A stretch of 12,600 bases of DNA. Source: an uncultured Varibaculum sp. (GTDB taxonomy: Bacteria; Actinomycetota; Actinomycetes; Actinomycetales; Actinomycetaceae). Positions 6,923-12,600 of the stretch are shown one piece after another. A program made the position numbers and the translations under genes. Location: contig CAMYFZ010000055.1 of assembly GCA_947255165.1 (NCBI GenBank), positions 1-12,600 of the forward strand, read 5' to 3'. The notes under the pieces were generated by a model. That model saw nothing but the letters and a program-made list of their open reading frames with translations, made no database searches and was not told where the DNA came from. Position 1 is the first letter of the stretch; the number at the start of each line of letters is the position of its first letter.

Positions 6923-9484
6923 ATGAAACGGATGAAGTACTTTTGGTGGGGTAAACACCCCGGCTTCATCGTAGCTATCTGGTTGATAGCAGTCACCATT
7001 TCTATGGTGGCGGTTTTTTCCGGGTTCGGGGGAAAACCCTTATTTGAACGCTTAATCACCCCCCAGCCGGCCAGTCCCGCATCGCCCTCAGCAATTGGGA
7101 AGGATCTTTACGAGCGAGCCCACGGAGATACTTATCCGGTAACTGCAGTAGTGGAAGTCAACAACCTAGAAAAAAATGCCGACCAGATCGCGAAAATACT
7201 GCGCCCCTTACACGCCGACCTCTTAAAGGTAAACAAAGTGAAGGGGATCGCCGATCCTTTTATTGCTTTTGACCCCCAACTTCCGGCGGGAAAAGAGGCG
7301 CAGGTAACGACCGATAAAGCCCTAGCGCAAGCCCTGGCGCAAGGCAGAGCGCAAGCTGAGCAAATTGCAAAAGCTAAGGGCGCAAGCCAAAGTCAGGTGG
7401 AAAAAGCTGGGCAGCGCGCCGAGAGGGAAGTCAAAAAAGAGTTTGCAGCCCACCTGCCCTCAGTGTGGGATACTATCCAGTCCAGCCAGCTAAAACAGAT
7501 GATCGCAAAGGACGATAAAACTTTCCTGATTAATGTGCAGTTAGAGGCAGACGGGTATGATCAGGTGGATACCGATGCCCGTGACCAGGTAGCCGCGGTT
7601 TTAAGTGAACTTCCCGATTATTTTGCCGGTTCCGCTATTGATGCCACGGTAAACCTGGTCGACAATACCGGTTTGCAAAATGCCGCTAATGGGCAGGTAA
7701 AAGCAGATATGCTGCGCGGAGAAGGAATTTCTATCCCGATTTCTCTGCTGATTATGGCGATAGTTTTCGGGGGGATGTTAGCCGCCCTCATGCCCCTGAT
7801 CGGAGCGGGCGCCGCTATCGGTATTACCCTGCTTTTGATTTTGTTACTGACCTACCTGATCACCGTGGAATCTTTCGTAGTCAATATCGTCTCTTTCTTG
7901 GGACTGGGATTATCGATTGACTACGGGCTACTAATCGTTTCCCGCTATCGAACTGAACTGCATAAACGCGGCCTACACGGTACTGAAGACACCTTTATTT
8001 TCTATCCTCGTCTGATTCAACTCCTAGTTGGTTCGCGTAGCGAGGACGAAAATAAGATGCAGATTCACTCCTACAAGCGCTACCGAAGCGAACTAATCGC
8101 CGCGCGCCAACCCTATATGCAGGCGCTAGATAAAACCATGGACACTGCCGGAGCTACCGTATTCTTTTCCGCGCTAATCGTGTCGATGGCGATTTTGGGG
8201 CTTTGCATTTTCCCGCTACCTTTATTGCGCCTTATGGGCATGGGCGGAGTTGCGGTAACTATGTTGGCGATGATTTCCAACATGACCCTACTACCAGCAC
8301 TAATGATGCTTTTTGGGCCGAGTTTGGCTGCGCCCTCTTCCGTTGCCACCTGGGTAAACTGGGTGCGCCGCCATATTTTACGCAAGCCTTCTACCCGCAG
8401 CGAGGACGACCCCTCCCCGGTTTTCCGAAAAGTTTCCACTTTTGTAACCCGCCGTCCTTGGCCGGTGCTAGTAGTAGTCACCCTGATTCTGGTGGTGATG
8501 TCACTTCCTCTTTATCATCTGGAAATGCGTTCTTCCGCAGTGGAATCAATGCCGCGCTCTATCCCCGAGATTGGGGCGCTTTGGGATATGTGGGATCGTT
8601 TTCCCGACTCGGCTAACCCGCAAATCCGGGTAGTCGCCAAAACCACTCCCGACCAGCTACAAGAGTGGGCTGATAGGCAAGTAAAACCGCTTGCTCACGT
8701 AAAACGAATTCGCCCTGCGGAAGATCTAAAAGTTGATGGCAAACAGTACGCCGCTATCGATCTTTACACCAAAGAAAAAGATGCCTTCGCCGCGCAAGTG
8801 AAACAGGAAATGCTGGAGGTGCGAGATTTACCGGCCCCCTTTAAGACTTGGGTTACCGGTCAATCCGCCCTGCAAACAGATTTTCAAGACACTTTGGCGC
8901 AGTATGCCCCTTATGTGTTTATCGTCGTCGCCCTCTCCACCTATTTAATGCTGTTCTTAATGACCGGGGCACTGTTACTCCCCTTGCAAGCCCTGGTGTT
9001 AAACATGGTGTCCTTAATGTCTTCTTTAGGGATCGCGGTTTGGGTTTTCCAATATGGTCACGGAGAGAAGCTTCTCGGCTTCACTTCCCTGGGAGCGGTG
9101 GAATCTTATGTTGTTGCAATCGTGTTTTGTTTCGGTTTTGGCTTGTCAATGGACTATGAAATGTTCCTAGTTTCCCGGGTTAAAGAAATCTGGGACGAAA
9201 CCGAGGATAATAAACGGGCAGTTCGCGACGGACTCACCCATTCTGCCTCTACCATTACCTCCGCAGCCCTGATCTTGCTAGTAGTATTTTTAGGTTTCAC
9301 CACCGGCGGTATCCAGGCAATTAAACAAATCGGGTTCACCCTGGCGGTAGCGGTCGCTCTCGACGCTACTTTAGTGCGCATGGGACTCGTGCCCGCGATT
9401 ATGGCTATCTGCGGACGGGCTAACTGGTGGGCTCCTAAATGGCTACGATCTTTCCATTCTCGCCTACCCCTGCCAGGACACTAG
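6923..9484 (+). CDS. MMPL/RND-family membrane transporter
   Basis: An 853-residue transporter of the MMPL (RND superfamily) type, which uses the proton gradient to export lipids or other hydrophobic compounds across the cytoplasmic membrane. Two repeats are visible. Each has one helix (about 13-33 and 512-530), an extracellular porter domain (about 40-265 and 535-660), then a bundle of helices (268-467 and 662-830). The paired Asp-Tyr proton-relay motifs are conserved: GLGLSIDYGLLIVSRYR (Asp333, Tyr334) and GFGLSMDYEMFLVSRVK (Asp744, Tyr745). Oddities are an Ala/Gln/Lys-rich helical insertion in porter domain 1 (about 128-176) and a roughly 40-residue extra cytoplasmic loop (about 348-396). 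No Shine-Dalgarno is seen before ATG 6923 or the alternative ATG 6932; an in-frame TAG at 6893 limits any upstream start. The substrate cannot be read from the sequence. Confidence 0.93.
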   Translation: MKRMKYFWWGKHPGFIVAIWLIAVTISMVAVFSGFGGKPLFERLITPQPASPASPSAIGKDLYERAHGDTYPVTAVVEVNNLEKNADQIAKILRPLHADLLKVNKVKGIADPFIAFDPQLPAGKEAQVTTDKALAQALAQGRAQAEQIAKAKGASQSQVEKAGQRAEREVKKEFAAHLPSVWDTIQSSQLKQMIAKDDKTFLINVQLEADGYDQVDTDARDQVAAVLSELPDYFAGSAIDATVNLVDNTGLQNAANGQVKADMLRGEGISIPISLLIMAIVFGGMLAALMPLIGAGAAIGITLLLILLLTYLITVESFVVNIVSFLGLGLSIDYGLLIVSRYRTELHKRGLHGTEDTFIFYPRLIQLLVGSRSEDENKMQIHSYKRYRSELIAARQPYMQALDKTMDTAGATVFFSALIVSMAILGLCIFPLPLLRLMGMGGVAVTMLAMISNMTLLPALMMLFGPSLAAPSSVATWVNWVRRHILRKPSTRSEDDPSPVFRKVSTFVTRRPWPVLVVVTLILVVMSLPLYHLEMRSSAVESMPRSIPEIGALWDMWDRFPDSANPQIRVVAKTTPDQLQEWADRQVKPLAHVKRIRPAEDLKVDGKQYAAIDLYTKEKDAFAAQVKQEMLEVRDLPAPFKTWVTGQSALQTDFQDTLAQYAPYVFIVVALSTYLMLFLMTGALLLPLQALVLNMVSLMSSLGIAVWVFQYGHGEKLLGFTSLGAVESYVVAIVFCFGFGLSMDYEMFLVSRVKEIWDETEDNKRAVRDGLTHSASTITSAALILLVVFLGFTTGGIQAIKQIGFTLAVAVALDATLVRMGLVPAIMAICGRANWWAPKWLRSFHSRLPLPGH

Positions 9485-9504
9485 CGGAGGGCGTGGGCTA
9501 AGTA

Positions 9505-9530
9505 GCGCAAAAATTCGTGCTTACTCACGA
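9505..9530 (-). terminator. Possible dnaB terminator overlapping its stop codon
   Basis: On the minus strand, TCGTG-AGTAAG-CACGA forms a 5-bp stem with a 6-base loop, followed by ATTTTTG. The stop codon lies in the loop. The plus strand has a second, bulged stem over 9501-9525 (AGTAGCGC/GTGC-T-TACT). Both would sit in the 36-bp gap between the convergent MMPL and dnaB genes. The stem is short, so strength is uncertain. Confidence 0.4.
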
Positions 9531-10846
9531 GCTGGATTTCCGAACTTGGACAAGCGTCCGAGGAAGGTTAAGGGGATAGTTGCAGTTGGCCCGTTACGAT
9601 GTTTAGCCACAATAATATCTGCCTCCCCGGGACGATCTTCCTGATTGTAAACCTCGGGGCGATTTAGTAGCATCACCACATCCGCATCTTGCTCTAAAGA
9701 ACCAGATTCTCGCAGGTCAGAAAGCATTGGTTTATGTTCTATTCGCTGCTCTGGTCCCCGGTTTAGCTGGGCAACTGCCACCACCGGGATTTCGAGTTCC
9801 TTAGCTAGCAGCTTTAAAGAGCGAGAGAATTCGGCGACTTCCTGTTGCCGGGACTCTACCCGTTTGCCCGAACTCATCAACTGTAAGTAGTCCACCACCA
9901 CCAGTTTCAAATCACTTTGCTGCTTAAGCCGCCGGCATTTAGAACGTATTTCCGGCATGGTCATATTAGGAGAATCATCTATATAGAGCGGAGCCTGATC
10001 GGAGCGGGAAAGCACCTGCGCTATTTTGGTCCAATCTGCGTCCTCTAAGTCCCCGGCGCTCAGACGTGACATGGATACTCCTGATTCCGCAGAAATCATG
10101 CGGCGAGAAATCTCAGTGCCATCCATTTCTAGACTGAAGATTACCGAGGTCATGTTGTGATGGATGGCGGCGTTTCGGCAAAAATCAAGCGCCAGTGTGG
10201 ATTTACCCATCGCTGGGCGAGCTGCCACAATCACCAATTGCCCGGGGTGTAGGCCATGGGTGAGGTTATCTAACTGGTAAAAACCGGTGGGAACCCCGGA
10301 GGCCATGCCCCCATTTTTTTGCAGTTCTTGCAGTTCGTCAACGGTTTCATCCAGGTACTCAGTGATTGGTCGATAGTCCTCACTGTCGCCACGTTCACTG
10401 ACCGCATAGATTTCACTTTGCGCCTGGTTTATGAGTTCATCCACGTCCCCGCCATCAGCAGCGTAACCTAGCTGCACCACCCGGGTACCCGCCTGCACTA
10501 GAGAACGCAGCTGCGCCCGCTCTCGCACAATCCGAGCATAAAATCCGGCATTTGCGGCGGTAGGTACCCCGGAGATCAGCTGGTGTAAATAGGGGGCGCC
10601 CCCGATTCTTTCCAGGTCACCGCGGCGCTCTAACTGTCCGGCTACCGTCACTCCGTCTACCGGTTCGCCGCGCCCGAATAGATCCAAGATGACTTCATGA
10701 ATAGTCTGATGTACCGGACGGTAGTAGTCTTCGCCCCTAATCGTCATCGTTACATCAGCGATCGCATCCTTAGAGAGCATCATCGCTCCCAGTACTGACT
10801 GTTCAGCGGCGATATCTTGCGGAGGGGTACGATCAAAATCTGCCAT
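9521..10846 (-). CDS. dnaB: Replicative DNA helicase DnaB
   Basis: Hexameric ATP-dependent helicase that unwinds the lagging-strand template at the replication fork and recruits primase. The 441-residue chain has the N-terminal collar domain (about 9-110, starting PPQDIAAEQSVLGAMM), a linker helix region, and the RecA-like domain from about 182. Motifs visible are Walker A ARPAMGKST (209-217), catalytic Glu240 in FSLEM, Walker B LVVVDYLQL with Asp319, the Gln360 sensor in AQLNR, SDLRESGSLEQDAD (376-389), and the arginine finger in KHRNG (Arg417). Length and ending are normal for the family, and the common intein sites are empty. GGGAGG lies five bases upstream of the ATG. Together with rplI on the same strand it keeps the widespread rplI-dnaB order, interrupted by the oppositely oriented MATE gene. 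Confidence 0.98.
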   Translation of the reverse strand: MADFDRTPPQDIAAEQSVLGAMMLSKDAIADVTMTIRGEDYYRPVHQTIHEVILDLFGRGEPVDGVTVAGQLERRGDLERIGGAPYLHQLISGVPTAANAGFYARIVRERAQLRSLVQAGTRVVQLGYAADGGDVDELINQAQSEIYAVSERGDSEDYRPITEYLDETVDELQELQKNGGMASGVPTGFYQLDNLTHGLHPGQLVIVAARPAMGKSTLALDFCRNAAIHHNMTSVIFSLEMDGTEISRRMISAESGVSMSRLSAGDLEDADWTKIAQVLSRSDQAPLYIDDSPNMTMPEIRSKCRRLKQQSDLKLVVVDYLQLMSSGKRVESRQQEVAEFSRSLKLLAKELEIPVVAVAQLNRGPEQRIEHKPMLSDLRESGSLEQDADVVMLLNRPEVYNQEDRPGEADIIVAKHRNGPTATIPLTFLGRLSKFGNPARE

Positions 10847-10900
10847 CTCAACCTCCCAGAAACACTTTTGGGGCTCTTCGATTGTGCCATATTCCGCCGC

Positions 10901-10906
10901 TATAAT
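10901..10906 (+). promoter_or_regulatory. TATAAT hexamer in the dnaB/MATE spacer
   Basis: An exact TATAAT on the plus strand could be a -10 element for the MATE transcript, giving a leader of roughly 170 bases to GTG 11083. No good -35 lies 16-18 bases upstream. The minus strand over the same bases gives TATAGC preceded 17 bases upstream by TTTTCA, an equally weak dnaB promoter candidate. Confidence 0.25.
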
Positions 10907-10961
10907 CAGAAAGCCGACTGTTGAAAACCCCCTAAAACTAGTGCAGAAAGTATTAAAAACC

Positions 10962-11065
10962 TGTGGAAATATTGGCGGAGAATGTGGGTAATTATTAGCT
11001 CCCAGTTTATAAACCGGTTACAAACTGGGAAACTACTAACGGAGTTATTCACAGATTGTGTATAG
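10962..11065. promoter_or_regulatory. Cluster of four DnaA-box-like sites upstream of dnaB and MATE
   Basis: Compared with the DnaA box consensus TTATNCACA, TTATTCACA at 11045-11053 (plus) is a perfect match. CTATACACA at 11057-11065 (minus) and TTACCCACA at 10983-10991 (minus) each differ at one position. ATTTCCACA at 10962-10970 (minus) differs at two. The first two are an inverted pair separated by three bases and lie just before the MATE ribosome binding site. The stretch is AT-rich compared with its surroundings. It could let DnaA control dnaB and MATE; replication-origin function is less likely, because dnaA and dnaN are not adjacent. Confidence 0.5.
11000..11030. promoter_or_regulatory. 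Strong dyad in the dnaB/MATE spacer with nested palindromes
   Basis: TCCCAGTTT and AAACTGGGA are perfect 9-bp inverted arms around 13 bases. Inside lie GTTTATAAAC (11005-11014), a perfect 10-bp palindrome, and AACCGGTT (11012-11019), a perfect 8-bp palindrome. Neither strand has a U-tract after it, so an operator is more likely than a terminator. It sits midway between the two divergent genes. Confidence 0.5.
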
Positions 11066-11082
11066 GAAATAGGGGAAGATTC

Positions 11083-12396
11083 GTGGAAAAGTCGAAAAAA
11101 ACCAGCCTCAACCGCAAGATTTTGGCTTTGGTTTTACCCGCCCTCGGATCTTTAATCGCCGAACCGCTCCTCACTATGGCTGACTCCATCCTGGTTGGTC
11201 ACGTGGGTACCTTAGAGTTAGCCGGGTTAGCTATCGGTTCGACCGTACTTACCCTAGTAGTGGGAATCTGTGTATTTCTTGCCTACACCACTACTGCTGT
11301 TACGGGCAGAGCCATTGGGGCTGGTAAACGCGCAGAAGGTTTGCGTCTAGGTATCCAGGGAATGTGGTTAGGCGCACTTTTAGGGGCGATACTAGCGGTC
11401 GTTTTAATAATTTTTGCTCCCCAAATCATTGGATTGTTCGGGCCAGATCAACAGGTGGGATTTTTTGCGCGCCTCTATTTGATGGTATCGGCCCCGGGAC
11501 TCATCGCTATGCTGTCAGTGTTAGCCGCTAACGGAGTATTACGTGGTTTATTAGATACCCGCACTCCCCTTCTGGTTACTACCAGCGCTGCGATCCTCAA
11601 CGTACCGCTGTCTGCATTATTAATTTTCGGATGCTCCTGGGGGGTAGCGGGGGCGGGAGCCGGCACCGCAATCAGTCAGTTCTTCATGGCTATCTGGCTG
11701 TGGATAGTAGTGGCTAAAAAACTACGCCGGGAGGGCGTATCGGCCCGTCCTCACCTAAAATTAGTTTTTCGTTCCGGGCTGCACGGAATTCCCCTGGTTT
11801 TTCGCTCGCTATTTCTGCAGGCTGCCATCGTGATCACTACCTGGCAGGCAGCTCGCTTGGGCGCAGTTACTTTGGCCGGCTACCAGATCCTAAAAACCCT
11901 GTGGACCCTAGCGGCTTTCGGTTTAGATGCTTTGGCAATCGCCGCCCAGGCATTACTTGCCAATGCGCTCGGGGAGGGCGACAAAGAAAAAATCCGGGTT
12001 CTCATCGCCCAGTTAAACCGCTGGGCCCTGTTGTTTGGAGCTTTTATTGGGTTAGTGTTTGCACTTACCTCTGGCCTATTACCGCACCTATTCACGACCG
12101 ATCCTAGAGTATTAGCCATTTGTGTCCCTGCCATTATCGTGGTGGGTTTAGTGCAGCCCTTGGCGGCGCTAACTTATATCTATGACGGTTACTTAATCGG
12201 GGCCGATGATACTAAATACCTTGCCGGAGCAATGGCGGTAGTTTTTATTACCTATCTCCCGGCGATTTTACTTGCTGGTTTTTTGCCTGTCGGTGCCCCC
12301 GCTTTAGCCGGAATATGGGCTATCTACGGAGTCATTTTTATTGGCGGGAGGGCGGCCTCGCTGTGGCTGCGCATTCGCACCGACGCTTGGCTGTAG
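11083..12396 (+). CDS. MATE family efflux transporter, DinF-like
   Basis: A cation-coupled multidrug and toxin extrusion protein of the cytoplasmic membrane, with about twelve hydrophobic segments over 437 residues. MATE/DinF features are ALGSLIAEPLLTMADSILVGHVGTLELAG (20-48, with Asp34 in helix 1), the NGVLRGLLDTRTP segment (150-162), and DALAIAAQALLANALGEGD (282-300) in the second half. I choose GTG 11083 as start because AGGGGA lies six bases upstream and the product then opens MEKSKKTSLNRK, directly before helix 1. The frame is open upstream to a TTG at 11056, but that start has only a distant GGAG and falls at the edge of a DnaA-box-like pair. The gene is divergent from dnaB and convergent with rplI. 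Drug specificity cannot be inferred. Confidence 0.93.
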   Translation: MEKSKKTSLNRKILALVLPALGSLIAEPLLTMADSILVGHVGTLELAGLAIGSTVLTLVVGICVFLAYTTTAVTGRAIGAGKRAEGLRLGIQGMWLGALLGAILAVVLIIFAPQIIGLFGPDQQVGFFARLYLMVSAPGLIAMLSVLAANGVLRGLLDTRTPLLVTTSAAILNVPLSALLIFGCSWGVAGAGAGTAISQFFMAIWLWIVVAKKLRREGVSARPHLKLVFRSGLHGIPLVFRSLFLQAAIVITTWQAARLGAVTLAGYQILKTLWTLAAFGLDALAIAAQALLANALGEGDKEKIRVLIAQLNRWALLFGAFIGLVFALTSGLLPHLFTTDPRVLAICVPAIIVVGLVQPLAALTYIYDGYLIGADDTKYLAGAMAVVFITYLPAILLAGFLPVGAPALAGIWAIYGVIFIGGRAASLWLRIRTDAWL

Positions 12397-12450
12397 CTGA
12401 GCGCCAAATATTACCTGCTTCCTGCTTTGCAGATATCTAGTTTTCGACCC

Positions 12451-12510
12451 GCTAATACAAAAGTCGGGTAACCCAAGCATTAACCTGGGTCACCCGACTT
12501 TGCTATTAGT
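12451..12510. terminator. Large bidirectional terminator between MATE and rplI
   Basis: AAAGTCGGGT (12460-12469) pairs perfectly with ACCCGACTTT (12492-12501). An inner ACCCA/TGGGT stem (12471-12475 and 12486-12490) follows across one mismatch, leaving a 10-base loop. An outer CTAATA/TATTAG stem (12452-12457 and 12504-12509) lies across two mismatches. The arms end in CTTTTG on the minus strand and CTTTG on the plus strand, so it probably ends both convergent transcripts. Confidence 0.8.
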
Positions 12511-12522
12511 TAAGCGCTACCT

Positions 12523-12540
12523 AGTAGGCATTTACCTACT
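12523..12540 (-). other. Hairpin over the rplI stop codon
   Basis: AGTAGG and CCTACT form a perfect 6-bp inverted repeat around CATTTA. The rplI stop codon (12536-12538) lies within one arm. There is no U-tract after it on the minus strand. It may be a minor 3'-end structure ahead of the large terminator. Confidence 0.3.
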
Positions 12541-12600
12541 TGCCGCCCTCAACATTTACAAACAGTTTGGCGCTAATATCTTCATGCAAATTGATTTGAA
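12536..12600 (-). CDS. rplI: Ribosomal protein bL9, C-terminal 20 codons only
   Basis: The minus strand from the right edge reads QINLHEDISAKLFVNVEGGK then TAG. This matches the C-terminus of bacterial bL9, whose last strand typically reads HxVxLHPEVSAKLxVxV. bL9 binds 23S rRNA in the large ribosomal subunit. The rest of the gene, and probably rpsR, ssb and rpsF, lie beyond the window. The link to dnaB downstream on the same strand, a common genomic pairing, supports the call. The visible piece is too short to judge anything else about the protein. Confidence 0.85.
   Translation of the reverse strand, partial: QINLHEDISAKLFVNVEGGK

Noticed and set aside
6772..6954. 60-codon plus-strand gene before the MMPL gene
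   Set aside because: No Shine-Dalgarno sequence, overlaps the MMPL start in another frame, and the peptide shows no recognisable features.
8113..8616. Open frames on both strands within the MMPL gene
   Set aside because: They lie wholly inside a clear transporter gene in other frames and show no family features.
9521..10846. Intein in dnaB
   Set aside because: DnaB often carries inteins at its ATP-binding motifs, but the 441-residue reading frame has normal length and uninterrupted Walker motifs.
10965..11076. CsrA control of the MATE leader through repeated GGA motifs
   Set aside because: About six GGA triplets occur in the purine-rich leader, but the triplet is common by chance and no paired-hairpin arrangement is evident.
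10861..11082. Chromosomal replication origin
   Set aside because: Four DnaA-box-like sites and AT-rich sequence are suggestive, but no dnaA, dnaN, rpmH or parAB is adjacent and there are few boxes for an actinobacterial oriC. I keep it as a DnaA-responsive region.

Overview
The window looks like chromosome from a moderate-GC actinobacterium, probably of the Actinomycetaceae (Varibaculum/Mobiluncus-like). I infer this from the protein families, the rplI-MATE-dnaB order and the roughly 50% GC, not from a marker gene, so the genus is a guess. I see no transposase, integrase, CRISPR array, tRNA or rRNA.

Layout. Left block, minus strand (1-3914): read in transcription order, an unrecognised acidic 147-residue protein, csrA (RNA-binding post-transcriptional regulator), then pntA and pntB, the two subunits of the proton-translocating NAD(P) transhydrogenase. 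pntB runs off the left edge about ten codons before its expected stop. pntA and pntB are 3 bases apart and clearly coupled. A perfect 19-bp palindrome lies just upstream of the pntA ribosome binding site. A 325-bp divergent spacer (3915-4239) separates this block from the next.

Middle block, plus strand (4240-9484): a polytopic membrane protein with Pro/Tyr/Gln-rich cytoplasmic-looking tails, a two-membrane-segment protein with a TPR-like C-terminal region (16 bp apart, probably one operon), and an 853-residue MMPL/RND transporter carrying an unusual extra cytoplasmic segment.

Right block (9521-12600): dnaB (replicative helicase) on the minus strand, convergent with the MMPL gene; a DinF-like MATE efflux protein on the plus strand; and the last 20 codons of rplI (ribosomal protein bL9) on the minus strand at the right edge. 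The rplI-dnaB order is a common chromosomal arrangement, here with MATE inverted between the two. The dnaB/MATE divergent spacer holds four DnaA-box-like 9-mers, two of them an inverted pair, and a strong dyad. A large bidirectional terminator separates MATE from rplI.

Most genes are housekeeping. The points most worth following are csrA with its unknown partner in an actinobacterial background, the DnaA-box cluster in front of dnaB, the duplicated-motif insertion in the MMPL transporter, and the two-gene envelope operon of unknown function.
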